Shown here: piece after piece, positions 9,189 through 17,985 of the stretch
Layout of the letters: the number at the start of each line of letters is the position of its first letter
Position numbering within the stretch: the first letter of the stretch is position 1
DNA from: Phymorhynchus buccinoides
Lineage: Eukaryota > Mollusca > Gastropoda > Neogastropoda > Raphitomidae
Assembly (NCBI GenBank): GCA_017654935.2
Contig: CM065713.1
Span: 11,385,886-11,449,885 of the forward strand
DNA: 64,000 nt
Direction: 5' to 3'
Translations under genes and position numbers: made by a program
Notes under the pieces: generated by a model
Seen by the model: the letters and a program-made list of their open reading frames with translations, nothing else
What the model was told of the DNA's origin: nothing
Databases searched by the model: none

Positions 9189-9286
9189 ATGCTGTTCACG
9201 GAGGAGATTCGTCAGCAGTATGGCGTGGACTTAAAAAAAGTCTGCTCCGCCCTCACCATGAAGGAACTGGATAAACAATACATCTG
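9189..9286 (+). CDS. ABHD2: ABHD2 exon d (LFTEEIRQQYGVDL...)
   Basis: The acceptor GTTTCCAG directly follows a long GAT microsatellite, and the donor is GTAATG. The exon starts in phase 0 and reads MLFTEEIRQQYGVDLKK then VCSALTMKELDKQYI, ending in phase 2 so that TG plus T of the next exon makes Cys. It corresponds to the human QALFGDHVKK...DDNVMRKFHGY region. This is one of the less conserved parts of the family, but its position, phase and flanking exons leave little doubt. Confidence 0.87.
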
Positions 9287-9363
9287 GTAATGAGACTGAT
9301 TGCAAATAATGATTATATAATGATATGATGATAAGTATAACAATGGTCAACCTAGCTCGCCAA

Positions 9364-9548
9364 TTTGACCGCCAGGTGGCAACCAACTCAATAGGGGCTT
9401 ATCTCGTGATATCTTTAGTTGGGGGTAGAGAAAGAGAGAGAGAGGGGGGACTCATCTCCCCCCCCCCCCCCCCTCTCTCTCTTTATTCCCAACTAAGGAT
9501 ATAGAGAGGATTAGCCCCACTCGAGCGTTATGCCACCTGGCGGTCAAA
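9364..9548. mobile_element. Fold-back MITE with TIR TTTGACCGCCAGGTGGCA
   Basis: TTTGACCGCCAGGTGGCA at 9364 is mirrored by TGCCACCTGGCGGTCAAA ending at 9548. The rest of the arms also pair imperfectly (ACTCAATAGGGGCTTATCTC with AGGATTAGCCCCACTCGAG), leaving a GA/C-rich loop. Length 185 bp. No target duplication is evident. Confidence 0.75.
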
Positions 9549-9699
9549 ACAGCCAGCTAAGCCGCTTATTAATCATAGTATTCAGTGCGTGCGTGTCGAT
9601 TCGCGCAACGAGCGAGTCAGCGAACTGACATACACGCCGTGAATACTACGATTAATTGTTATGCTTATCATCATATCATTATTTACAATCAGGGCTGTT

Positions 9700-10047
9700 C
9701 TTGAGATTTCTTCTTCTTCTTCTGCGTTCCCAGGCCATATGGCCATAATGGTTAAGGTACATATGTGTCCGGTTTTCAGTTTTTACTGGTCTCCCCGCTG
9801 CGTACAGCCGACACATTTCCGATTTCGGAGGAGCTCAAAGGAGAGAAATTATTTGGAAGATTTTGTTTTGAAAAAAGGCAGGAGAATGGACCAAAAAGTC
9901 AGAAAGATAGTAGATGACACAAAGAAAAGGCAGAGTCAAAGAGAGGCACAGATTAGAGGAAGTTACAAGCACAGAACTTCCAGAAGGTGGGGGAACTTTT
10001 TTTACGAAAGACCCCCACCCCCCCCTCCATTATCCCCACGGGGATGA
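9700..10047 (-). repeat. SINE-like family B, nearly full copy
   Basis: Read on the minus strand it matches the 51,234-51,535 copy: GTCTTTCGT, CACCTTCTGGAAGTTCTGTG, CTCTTTGACTCTGCCTTTTC, GAGCTCCTCCGAAATCGGAA, GTACGCAGCGGGGAGACCAG, ATGGCCTGGGAACGCAGAAG and an (AGA)n tail at 9720-9700. No Pol III A/B boxes were recognised, so SINE is only a working label. Other copies: 15,905-16,145, 20,150-20,490, 21,262-21,440, 36,185-36,400 and 37,170-37,510. Confidence 0.7.
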
Positions 10048-10141
10048 TGGTTCAGTTTTTCTTGCCTTTCTTATTCATAAATTTATATATTGCAGAGGAC
10101 AAGATGTAAAAAAGCTGCTCAAGCTTATTCTTTCATCCTCA

Positions 10142-10366
10142 TTAACCCTTTCATCGCCAGACATTTTTCAGCCCAACAATACCATTAACCCTTTCACCGC
10201 CAGCCATTTTTCAGCCCAACAATGCAATTAACCCTTTCAAAATCGCCAGAAGACATTTTTCAGCCCAACAATACCATTAACCCTTTCATCGCCAGACATT
10301 TTTCAGCCCAACAATGCCATTAACCCTTTCACCGCCAGCCATTTTTCAGCCCAACAATGCCATTAA
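10142..10366 (+). repeat. Tandem array of family A MITE ends
   Basis: Five consecutive ~43-bp units each start TTAACCCTTTCA(C/T)CGCCAG and end CATTTTTCAGCCCAACAAT, beginning at 10142, 10185, 10228, 10277 and 10320. A full MITE then follows. Only the terminus plus about 25 subterminal bases is repeated. Confidence 0.88.
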
Positions 10367-10610
10367 CCCTTTCACCGCCAATGTCGCATTTATGCACCAC
10401 AATGGTTTAAAACACCCGTGTCACTAAAAGGCATCAAATCAGGGCCTGTTATCCAAAGATCCTATGTTCTTAATCTTGGGAGGTAAGGATAGGCGTAATG
10501 TTATACACGTCACAGAGGAATTCCCAAATATTCCAGATAATTATTTTCTATACCCACTTATCTTTAATGGTATTTTTTGTCTGAAAAATGTCTGGCTGCG
10601 AAAGGGTTAA
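10363..10610 (+). mobile_element. TTAA-flanked MITE, family A
   Basis: Full-length copy, TTAA at both ends, inverted ends CCCTTTCACCGCCA and TGGCTGCGAAAGGG. It carries the usual interior blocks and directly follows the array of MITE termini. Confidence 0.85.
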
Positions 10611-10817
10611 GCTTAACTGAGTGGTGACAAAAATGTATCTACAATAGTGGGACTTCCTCTGTGACGTGTATAACATTAGGCCTGTCCTTACCTCCCAAAA
10701 TTAAGAAAATAGGATTTTCGGATAACAGGCCCTGATTGAGTGATTCGATGCCTTTCAGTGACATGGGTGTTAAACCATTGTGGTGCGTAAATGCGACATT
10801 GGCGGTGAAAGGGTTAA
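10607..10817 (-). mobile_element. TTAA-flanked MITE, family A, opposite orientation
   Basis: It shares its left TTAA with the preceding copy and ends GCGACATTGGCGGTGAAAGG then GTTAA. The left terminal repeat is lost (TTAAGCTTAACTG). It lies 33 bp upstream of ABHD2 exon e. Confidence 0.8.
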
Positions 10818-10849
10818 AGATAATTTTGTCTTGACTTGACTTGTTGCAG

Positions 10850-10919
10850 TAAGCTGCACGGCTACACTGACGTCAGGGAATATTACGAACTGCACAGCTG
10901 CAACAACTACATCAATAAC
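10850..10919 (+). CDS. ABHD2: ABHD2 exon e (KLHGYTDVREYYELHSC)
   Basis: The acceptor TTGTTGCAG and donor GTGAGT bound 70 nt, phase 2 in and phase 0 out. The product CKLHGYTDVREYYELHSC then NNYINN matches KFHGYNSLKEYYEEESC of human ABHD2, a well-conserved signature before the acid strand. The exon starts 33 bp after a TTAA-flanked MITE (10607-10817), so intron sequence close to the acceptor is repeat-derived. Confidence 0.92.
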
Positions 10920-11399
10920 GTGAGTCCAGGTCTTCACCGTATTAATCGCATCACCTTTAATTAACTCATTCAAGTCATATATGTCCGGAATTAATAGATA
11001 GCTGTCAATTTGATGCATTTGCTTCAAGGGAAGTAAATCTATGTGCAAAACATACCTTGGTCACTTCTAAGCTCGCTTCACTTCCTTAGAGTTAAACCAC
11101 AATTGTGCCTCTGACTGCTTTTGTAGTGCCCCCCCCAAAAAAAAAGACACAGACTGCAACGTCACTGGAACATACAACAAACAAACAACTACACGACAAG
11201 TGTAAAGTGACGTTATTTTATTCACAAGAGACAAAACAAAACTACTGGATATTTCGGCGAATGCGCCTTTATCGACATAGACAAACAATCAAACAGCAAA
11301 CGTAGCAAAAGGAGCAAAAAGCAGGCAACAAAAGGAGCAGTAGTTTGTTGTGAGGAAACCAATCGGTGTAGAGTTTTTCTATATAAAGTCTATATAACA

Positions 11400-11500
11400 C
11401 AAAAAGAAAGAAAACTACAAGAAATCTGTGGTGGTTCCAATTTTAATACTAGCTTTCGAGAGGTGTCCTCTCTTCTTCAGGTAAAGTCTATATATATATA
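11400..11500 (-). repeat. Repeat fragment with CTGAAGA...GAAAGC stem-loop
   Basis: On the minus strand CCTGAAGAAGAGAGGACACC then TCTCGAAAGCTAGTATTAAA forms a 6-bp GAGAGG/CCTCTC hairpin between CTGAAGA and GAAA. I know this layout from termini of Penelope-like and related repeats in aquatic animals. A TA microsatellite (11,491-11,512) follows. The flanks at 11,180-11,260 and 11,640-11,715 share ACAAGTGTAAAGTGA and TATTCACAAGAGACAAAAC. Confidence 0.45.
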
Positions 11501-11723
11501 TATATATATATAAAAAGTCTGATCTAACACTTCCCTATGTCTAAACCTGAAGTAAAAACCCGTAATCTTCTTTCATTTCTCCTTTCGTTTATGTCTGTTT
11601 TGTTTGTGTGTATGGCTGGAGTGATTTGTGATCTTTTGAATAATTCAAAATCGTTGCGGTGAGCGGCTACACCACAAGTGTAAAGTGATGTGATTTTATC
11701 CACAAGAGACAAAACAAAATGTG

Positions 11724-12351
11724 AATGAGTTAATGTGTACCCATGTAGGTACCCATGTTAATGTGTACCCATGTTAATGTGTTAATGTGTATGGTGTGAA
11801 TGAGTACCCATGTGTACCCATGTAGGTACCCATGTGAATGTGTATGGTGTGAATGAGTTAATGTGTACCCATGTAGGTACCCATGTTAATGTGTACCCAT
11901 GTGTTAATGTGTATGGTGTGAATGAGCTAATGTGTACCCATGTAGGTACCCATGTGAATGTGTATGGTGTGAATGAGTTAATGTGTACCCATGTAGGTAC
12001 CCATGTTAATGTGTACCCATGTGTTAATGTGTATGGTGTGAATGAGTTAATGTGTACCCATGTAGGTACCCATGTTAATGTGTACCCATGTTAATGTGTA
12101 TGGTGTGAATGAGTTAATGTGTACCCATGTAGGTACCCATGTTAATGTGTATGGTGTGAATGAGTTAATGTGTACCCATGTAGGTACCCATGTTAATGTG
12201 TACCCATGTGAATGTGTTAATGTGTATGGTGTTAATGTGTACCCATGTTAATGTGTACCCATGTGAATGTGTTAATGTGTATGGTGTGAATGAGTTAATG
12301 TGTACCCATGTAGGTACCCATGTTAATGTGTACCCATGTTAATGTGTTTTG
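11724..12351. repeat. Minisatellite of GTGTACCCATGTAGGTACCC units
   Basis: Interleaved units TTAATGTGTACCCATG, TAGGTACCCATG and TTAATGTGTATGGTGTGAATGAG are repeated for about 630 bp and resume at 12,597-12,630 after a MITE insertion. The Met-Cys-Thr-His open frame across it is a repeat artefact. Confidence 0.93.
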
Positions 12352-12597
12352 TTAACCCTTTCACCGCCAGCCATATTTCAGCCAAAAATGTCCATTAAAA
12401 TTACCTGGGTAGAAAACAAAATCTATCTGCAGTATTGGGGATTCTCCTGTGACATATATAAAATAAGGTCTATCCTTACTTCCCAAAACTAAGACAATAG
12501 GGTCTTTGGATAATAGACCCCAATTTGATGCCTTTTAGTGACATAGGTGTTAAATCACTGTGGTGCTAAAATGCAATTTTGGTGGTGAATGGGTTAA
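12352..12597 (+). mobile_element. Family A MITE inserted into a minisatellite
   Basis: TTAA at 12,352 and 12,594 flank a 238-bp element with CCCTTTCACCGCCA and TGGTGGTGAATGGG ends. The minisatellite continues directly after the right TTAA (TTAATGTGTATGGTGTGAAT). The repeat unit itself contains GTTAATGTG, so the duplicated TTAA target is visible. Confidence 0.92.
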
Positions 12598-12627
12598 TGT
12601 GTATGGTGTGAATGAGTTAATGTGTAC

Positions 12628-12655
12628 CCAGCACCACGAAAGGGACATTAACTGA
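12628..12655 (+). repeat. Terminal fragment of the CACCACGAAAGGGACATTAA element
   Basis: The motif CACCACGAAAGGGACATTAA matches the TIR of the element at 50,675-51,095. Only this end is present. Confidence 0.6.
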
Positions 12656-12929
12656 ATCGCATCGCGGCCATTACACTAAGCAGCGAACCTAGAAACCGCA
12701 TGATTGTGAATTATTCCAAAATCTCAACACATCGCTCCAGCCATGCACACAAACAAAACGGGCATAAACGAAAAGATAAATGAAAGAGGAGTACGGGTTT
12801 TTAATTCAGGTGTAGAAATAGGGAAACGGTAGTTCAGACTTTTTATGGAAAGATTTTTTTAATAGAAAGACTTTTTTTTACCAAAATCGGTTTCCCCACG
12901 ACAGACCACTACAAACGCAAAGCAAGATA

Positions 12930-13160
12930 ATAATAATAATAAACGGATATTTATATAGCACTTTTTATCGAGCACAAAGCGCTTTACAATCAGCATTGAA
13001 ACACTCACACACGCACAGCACACACACACGCAAAACAGAAACACACGCACGTACGTGCACGCACACGTGCACGCACGAGAGTGAACGCGTTCTTGCACAC
13101 AGACATACACACACGCATATTTCATCAAACACACAGAAAACACATTCTCACTGAAACGCA
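12930..13160. repeat. LINE/SINE tail plus (CA)n
   Basis: (AAT)n followed by GGATATTTATATAGCACTTT and CAAAGCGCTTTACAATCAGC, the widespread LINE-tail motif, then about 150 bp of CA/CG-rich repeat. From 13,160 to 13,500 I see nothing recognisable. Confidence 0.65.
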
Positions 13161-13504
13161 CACAAACTTAGCCAAACATACACAAACAAAACCTGCATAA
13201 GCGAGTTGAGAAATGACCAAACTAAGGTATGCACACAGGTTTACGTCCCTTGAATTGAATTCGTCAAGCAGACTGCCTTGTGTTTCTTCCGCATACAATT
13301 AGGTGATTCGTCTTCAATGATGACGCCGCATATCGCATATATTTATGCGTAAGCTGGGCTAGTTTTGCACGACAGGCTTAGAAAGTCATAATTCTCATTT
13401 CTTATCAAATTTTGAGTTTTTATGGGTAATTTTGTGCTCTACAACATCTCATCATATAGTAAAAAGCCAAGTGTCCCTTGTGTCTGTGTGTGTGTCTGAA
13501 ACAC

Positions 13505-14185
13505 GAAACGGGCCTTATAACTCCGCCGTTTTTCGACCGAATCGCTTCAAATTTGCTGTGAGCCCTAACGGGGCGATGGCAACGGCAACCGAGGCGGCCG
13601 TATCATTTGCGCGGTTTCGCAAATGCGCGAAACACGCATCCGCCAGCCTCTCGGCGCCCGTATCTCCAATTTGGCGGGTAGATGACCGGGAACGGTGACT
13701 ATCGGTGTGCCAAACCGGAAGCGAATCGGTTCAGAAACGCGCACGCTATACGCCGCTTCACCTTTTCACGAATAACTCCGCTGTTTCTTAACCGATTCGC
13801 TTCCAATTTGCTGTCAGGCTTGCTATGGCAGGGGCAAAGCCTGGCGGCAAATTTGAAGAGAATCGGGAGAGTGTGTCATTCTCAGAGCAGCGCCAACGGG
13901 AAACAGGGCCTTATAACTCCGCCGTTTCTTAACCAAATCGCTTCAAATTTGCTGTACTCAGCGTTACCAGTACTTGGCGTTACCGTTACTAGGCGTTACC
14001 GTTACTAGGGAGAGCGCGTCACTCTCAGAGCAGCGCCAACGGGAAACGGGGCCTTATAACTCCGCCGTTTCTTAACCGAATCGCTTCAAATTTGCTGTGC
14101 TCAGCATTACCAGTACTTGGCGTTACCGTTACTTACTAGGCGTTACCGTTACTAGGCGTTACTGGTACTCGGCGTTGCGCTAGTC
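13505..14185. repeat. Diverged tandem repeat with CTTATAACTCCGCCGTTTCT
   Basis: The core CTTATAACTCCGCCGTTTCT then TAACCGAATCGCTTCAAATT occurs at about 13,513, 13,773, 13,910 and 14,050, with GAGCAGCGCCAACGGGAAAC between units and a GGCGTTACCGTTACTA 16-mer minisatellite at 13,965-14,175. It is GC-richer than its surroundings. Open frames cross it, but they shift between units and match nothing I know. Confidence 0.7.
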
Positions 14186-14514
14186 TTTCATATTTATGCA
14201 GGATAGTCTTTGTTAGTAACAGCCTGTTTCATATATCAATAATAAAACAAATAAAAAGGCAGAGGCCAAACTTTGCAATACTTACATTTTTGAAAGATGT
14301 TTGAGTTCTATTATTCCTTACACCACAGCAGGGAAAACTACATTTTTAAAATTTTAAAGTTCTGACGGTTCTCCGCAACCGCTGTTGCAACCGGCTACGG
14401 CTGTGACAATGGGTGACCGGCAACCGAATCGGCTACAAGTGGAAAGATGGCTACCAGCCGCCAGCGCCCCGCTTAGCGGATATTCCATGCGGAAACCCGT
14501 GCGCAATCCATGAA

Positions 14515-14593
14515 TAAGTATACCCGAGTTCGAACCTGGGTACAGGGGATATTTCCTCTCACTTTGCACTAGGCCTTACGGTCTGAACGTGGA

Positions 14594-14624
<31 letters not shown>

Positions 14625-14845
14625 CGTGTGCCCATGCACTTAGCACACGTTAAACCCAGTGGCAACGAAAAAGTTGACATTTGGTCAAAATTTAACCCCC
14701 CCTCCTTTTCCTTCCTCATCAGTCACTCAAAAATGGCATGCCAAAAATAATAATGGGTGGCGTGCCTCTGGCTGCGACACACTTTCCAGGTGGGAGCAAC
14801 CCGAATTTCATATATAGCCTCTGTGACTATTAAGTACCTAAACAA
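14515..14845 (+). mobile_element. tRNA-derived SINE, family S1, 5'-truncated
   Basis: It starts at the B box (CGAGTTCGAACCTGGGTACA) and continues with CACTTTGCACTAGGCCTTA, GAGTCTTTCGGATGAGACGA, AACCGAGGTCC, CCCATGCACTTAGCACACGT, GGTGGGAGCAACCCGAATTT and a TAAGTACCTAA tail. Full copies with the A box are at 26,851, 30,620 (minus) and 45,058. Confidence 0.85.
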
Positions 14846-15051
14846 AGCAACAACCTAAATACCTAATAAGTGAAACAAAGAAGGGAAAATATTTGCGCAC
14901 GTGCCCGAATTTCCCCTATATGCGCCAACTTTTATCCTTCTTTCTTCCACTTACTTAGGGATTTCCGTACGGAACTTACGCATCTAATGTGAACCCGGCC
15001 TTAGGCTAGAAAAAGTTAACCAGGCCCGAAATCCTGTGTGTTTGTGTGCAG

Positions 15052-15136
15052 GTGGAGATTCCCTTGGTGCTGCTGAATTCAGAGGATGACCCCATTGTGC
15101 CCTCTCCGCTGTTGAAACACGCTCGCAATTACGCAG
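15052..15136 (+). CDS. ABHD2: ABHD2 exon f with acid-loop motif EDDP
   Basis: The acceptor TGTGTGCAG and donor GTAAGA bound 85 nt, phase 0 to phase 1. The product VEIPLVLLNSEDDPIVPS then PLLKHARNYA matches VPLMLVNAADDPLVHESLL in human ABHD2. The first Asp of the DDP turn is the expected charge-relay acid of the triad. The exon follows a 4.1-kb intron packed with minisatellites, MITEs and SINE fragments. Confidence 0.93.
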
Positions 15137-15337
15137 GTAAGAAATTTTGCATGTTCCAAAAAAATTGAAATAGACTTCTGAGGCAGTGTGTGTGCTGTGT
15201 TATTATTTGTGGATGAGTGGGATTTTCTTGCTACGGTGAAGTGGTTAGTATTATTTTAGATCTGCATGCATGGCGTCTCGCTTCTTCGTTGCGTGTTTGA
15301 TTATCATCTGAAAGAGGTAAAATATCGGTATATATCC

Positions 15338-15484
15338 GTTATTAGGATTTGCGAGTGTGATATTGCTTTTATCCTATCTCAAGTGGCTTGCTGTTTATCA
15401 CACTCGGTCTCCGACCGAGTGTGATAAACAGCAAGCCACTCGAGATAGGATAAAAGCAATATCTCACTCACAAATCCTAATAAC
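15338..15484. repeat. Near-perfect 73-bp-arm hairpin
   Basis: GTTATTAGGATTTGCGAGTG at the left end is mirrored by CACTCACAAATCCTAATAAC at the right end. The arms continue with TTATCCTATCTCAAGTGGCT and close on ACTCGGTC-TCC-GACCGAGT at 15,403-15,419. Only a few mismatches occur over about 73 bp. It lies in the intron between exons f and g and would make a long stem in the pre-mRNA. No target duplication is clear. Confidence 0.92.
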
Positions 15485-15626
15485 TGATAGTGGTGCCTAA
15501 ATGCGACATTGGTGGTTGAAGGGTTTATAGGGAGGGTCTTGAGAGGGAGGTTGCCTTATGCTAGTCCCGCAAGATATGGGGGGGAGGGGGGTGTTAAAGC
15601 GCCCCATTGTTGTCATTTGTTTTCAG

Positions 15627-15820
15627 AGTCTCACAGCCAGGCGATGTTCGTGACGACCAAGCACGGGGGTCACCTGGGATACTTCGAGAACGGGTTCATC
15701 CGGCCCCACACCACGTCGTGGATCGACCGCTTCGTGTGCCAGCTGGCCAACGCCATTGTCGCCTACTCTGCGCAGCGCAAGATGGACGGTTTCTCGCCGC
15801 AGGTCCCTTTGCACGTGAAG
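15627..15820 (+). CDS. ABHD2: ABHD2 exon g with catalytic-histidine motif HGGHLG
   Basis: The acceptor TTTGTTTTCAG opens an exon reading ESHSQAMFVTTKHGGHLGYF then ENGFIRPHTTSWIDRFVCQL and ANAIVAYSAQRKMDG. The HGGHLG motif holds the catalytic His. The following TSW(I/M)D and ANAI segments are the conserved C-terminal helices of ABHD2. It starts in phase 1 and, with donor GTAGTG at 15821, ends in phase 0. If this donor were not used, translation would stop at 15829 after only three more codons, which is close to the family's usual C-terminus and could be an alternative ending. Confidence 0.93.
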
Positions 15821-15904
15821 GTAGTGTAACGTATTAGGTATTAGGCACTTAATAGTCACAGAGGCATCTCAGTGACATTTTGGTTGTTCCTATCTGGAGA
15901 GCGC

Positions 15905-16145
15905 ATCAGGAAACTGTCTTGAGCAATCGAAGAAGAAGAAGGAATAGGTTTTTTGGGGGGGGGGAATTACAGGCAGGAGAACGGGCCAATATGTCAGAAA
16001 AAATAGTACGATACATGTAGTAAGAAAAAAGGAAAAAGGTGGGAGTCAAAGAGAGTGAAAGATTAGAGGAAGTTGCTAGCACAGAACTTCCAGAAGGTGG
16101 AGAACTGTTTGTCCGAAAGACACCCGCCGGGATCCCCACAGGAAG
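15905..16145 (-). repeat. SINE-like family B fragment
   Basis: The minus strand carries CCTGTGGGGATCCCGG, GTCTTTCGGACAAACAGTTC, CACCTTCTGGAAGTTCTGTG and the CTCTTTGACTC block. An S1 SINE tail (about 15,830-15,875) lies just upstream. Confidence 0.65.
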
Positions 16146-16223
16146 AGACTTGTGGAAGGTGTATCTCTTGTCTCCTGTGTGTGTGTTTTAAGTTTTACTC
16201 CCTCGCTATATATATATTATATG

Positions 16224-16635
16224 TACCGTAATTTGCGGACTATAAGCTGCAACCTTTTGTTTTACCCACCCCTGCGGCTAGTACAGTGCCGTGGCCTAAG
16301 CGTTACCGAAAGTGAAAGTAAACTCAACTCAGTGGCATCCTTGATTCAGACCTTTGATCTGTGGCCTTGTTCACGGTTGATGACAAAAAAATCACCTTGA
16401 TTTCAGTATATTTTTCACAAAATGATGATCTGTTTCGCGGTCCGACACTTTCGTTTTGGCAGTCAACACACCAGCGATCAACTCTAGACTCAACCGGAAG
16501 CGGACGTTGTGCATCGCCACGCTTCCGGGGCTTATGCTTCGACGCGGCTTATGCGTTACTTTTTTCAGAATTTTTTTTTAAAGTAGGGGGTGCGGCTTAT
16601 ATTACGAAGCAGCTTGTAGTCCGTGAATTACGGTA
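16224..16635. mobile_element. MITE with TIR TACCGTAATTTGCGGACTA
   Basis: TACCGTAATTTGCGGACTAT at 16,224 mirrors TAGTCCGTGAATTACGGTA ending at 16,635. The subterminal GCTGC and CGGCTTAT motifs are also mirrored. Relatives are at 59,434-59,603 and 61,692-61,869, with partial copies at the palindrome centre and at 47,138. The CCGTATTTTNCGGACTA family is widespread in aquatic animals; I do not assign a superfamily. Confidence 0.82.
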
Positions 16636-16796
16636 TATATCTGTCTCACTCTTATGTTTTGTCGTAATTTTTGTTGTGTTTTGTCGTAATTTTTGTTGTG
16701 TTTTGTCGTAATTTTTGGTTGGTTGTTTTTCTACTCCCAGTTCTTACAGAACGGGAGTACATTGGAATGGGAACGAGGGCTGTGCGTTGCCTGTCC

Positions 16797-16799
<3 letters not shown>

Positions 16800-16850
<51 letters not shown>

Positions 16851-16860
16851 ATGTGTGTGA
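16800..16860. repeat. (GT)n microsatellite
   Basis: About 25 GT units in the last ABHD2 intron. Confidence 0.97.
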
Positions 16861-16905
16861 CCAAAATGTGTTCCAGTCCGTAGTGCCTAAACCAATGAAC
16901 CGATC

Positions 16906-17135
16906 TTAACCCCTTGACTGCCACCAACGTATCACAGTACTGACTTGATGACATCACTGATGATGTCATCAGATGAAGAGGAATAACTCTGATTTGCTGG
17001 CTTTTCCTCTTAACACAGTCAAGAGAGTTATATCCCCCGACCATTTTGCCAGATTGGCTCTATCAGTTGTCTTTTTCATGGCATGATTTGCCCAATGATT
17101 TTTTCTTTAATTTTCTCTGGCAGTCAAGGGATTAA
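16906..17135 (+). mobile_element. TTAA-flanked MITE, family C
   Basis: TIRs TTAACCCCTTGACTGCCA and TGGCAGTCAAGGGATTAA bound about 230 bp. The interior has an internal palindrome TGATGACATCACTGATGATG then TCATCA, and GAGAGTTATATCCCC. Other copies: 20,871-21,099, 36,547-36,776 and partial 60,553-60,711. The ends resemble family A in style (TTAACCC), suggesting related mobilisers. Confidence 0.9.
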
Positions 17136-17174
17136 TGAAACTTGGTACAAATTTTTTTAAATTTTATTTATCAG

Positions 17175-17702
17175 GACAGGCCCTTACCTTCAAACGGCTC
17201 TCCTCAGAAATCATCATCATCATCATCGCCTTCCATGATCGCTACTACTACCACCACCACAACTGCCGTCAAAGCTACCGCCGACTTCAGCAACGTTTTC
17301 GCCAAGGAGGACGCAAGCCACCGCCGAACCAGCCAGTCGGAAACCAGCATCCATCGAGCCACTCGAGCCAACACCACCGCTAGCGACGGTTGGGGGGGGA
17401 AAGGAGGAGGAGGAGGAGGGGGGGAAGGAGAAACCGATAGCAAAGACGACGACAACCACGACCTCGACGATGACGAAGAAATTGAACCAGGGGAGGAAAC
17501 TGCCGCCCATTTAGGGGAAGTCGGCGCGGCCAGACTGGCGGAGACGGTGGTGATGAGCGAGGAGGAGGAGGAGGAAAACGGACTGACCTCCCTTGTGTTC
17601 GAGGAAGGGAGGCGCGTGTTGGAATCGGCGGGGGGAGAATGCGTCGCGGCGGAAATGTCATGTGGTGATGGTGGGGGAGGGGGGAAAAGTATGGTGGCTT
17701 AA
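17175..17702 (+). CDS. ABHD2: ABHD2 terminal exon: low-complexity acidic tail
   Basis: The acceptor TTATTTATCAG at 17174 opens a phase-0 frame of 175 codons ending at TAA 17700-17702. The tail starts DRPLPSNGSPQK, then has a run of Ser, a run of Thr, a Gly run, an Asp/Glu block (DDDNHDLDDDEE) and EEEEEE followed by NGLTSLVFEEGRRVLESAGG. No domain is recognisable and I know of no equivalent in vertebrate ABHD2, which ends soon after the hydrolase fold. The open frame survives several triplet repeats, which supports coding, and the matching phase supports splicing from 15820. A TTAA MITE (16906-17135) ends 39 bp before the acceptor. Confidence 0.72.
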   Translation, partial: DRPLPSNGSPQKSSSSSSPSMIATTTTTTTAVKATADFSNVFAKEDASHRRTSQSETSIHRATRANTTASDGWGGKGGGGGGGEGETDSKDDDNHDLDDDEEIEPGEETAAHLGEVGAARLAETVVMSEEEEEENGLTSLVFEEGRRVLESAGGECVAAEMSCGDGGGGGKSMVA

Positions 17703-17985
17703 GCGGGTTGTTGTTGTTGTGGTGGGGGGGGGGGGGGGGGGTGTTTTTCTATTGGCTTCTGGTCTGCGCTACTCTCTGCTTGATCGTTGTTGCTCGTAAT
17801 TATTTAATTAATTTATTTATTATCGTCTGCTGAGAAAGCTTGTGGCTTAGCTTCCGTTCTTTGCTTTTGCTGCTGTATTATTTCTGTCTTGGTGGGGTTT
17901 TTTCAGTGTTTATTTGGCTGTAACCTGATTTTGTTTTTTACTGTCTTTTAACTGGCAGGTTTTGTTTTTATTTTTGTTTGTGGCT
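17703..17985 (+). other. Probable ABHD2 3' UTR
   Basis: T/G-rich sequence after the stop codon with a poly-G run (17,725-17,741). I see no AATAAA in this stretch, so the cleavage site may lie inside the palindrome arm that begins at about 17,985. Confidence 0.4.

Larger units (their letters stand above)
1296..17702 (+). other. ABHD2: ABHD2-type alpha/beta-hydrolase gene, partial (N-terminal exons lie upstream)
   Basis: Eight + strand exons with GT/AG borders and compatible phases encode about 475 residues that align in order with animal ABHD2: MVCPG, GYHVAVLNHLG, GLSMG, VCQGY, LHGY, EDDP and HGGHLG. Known ABHD2 proteins are single-pass membrane serine hydrolases that cleave acylglycerols; in human sperm ABHD2 is a progesterone-dependent 2-arachidonoylglycerol lipase. 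The Ser-Asp-His triad is spread over the exons at 6022, 15052 and 15627. Roughly the first 120 residues of the family, including the N-terminal membrane anchor, are missing and should lie before position 1. Introns range from about 0.5 to 4.5 kb and are filled with repeats. Family assignment is confident. Orthology to ABHD2 rather than ABHD1/3 rests on the VLNHLG and HGGHLG context. The substrate in this organism is unknown. Confidence 0.9.

Noticed and set aside
11810..12094. MCTHVGTHVNVY repeat protein
   Set aside because: Minisatellite translation; the units change length and lose frame outside this stretch.
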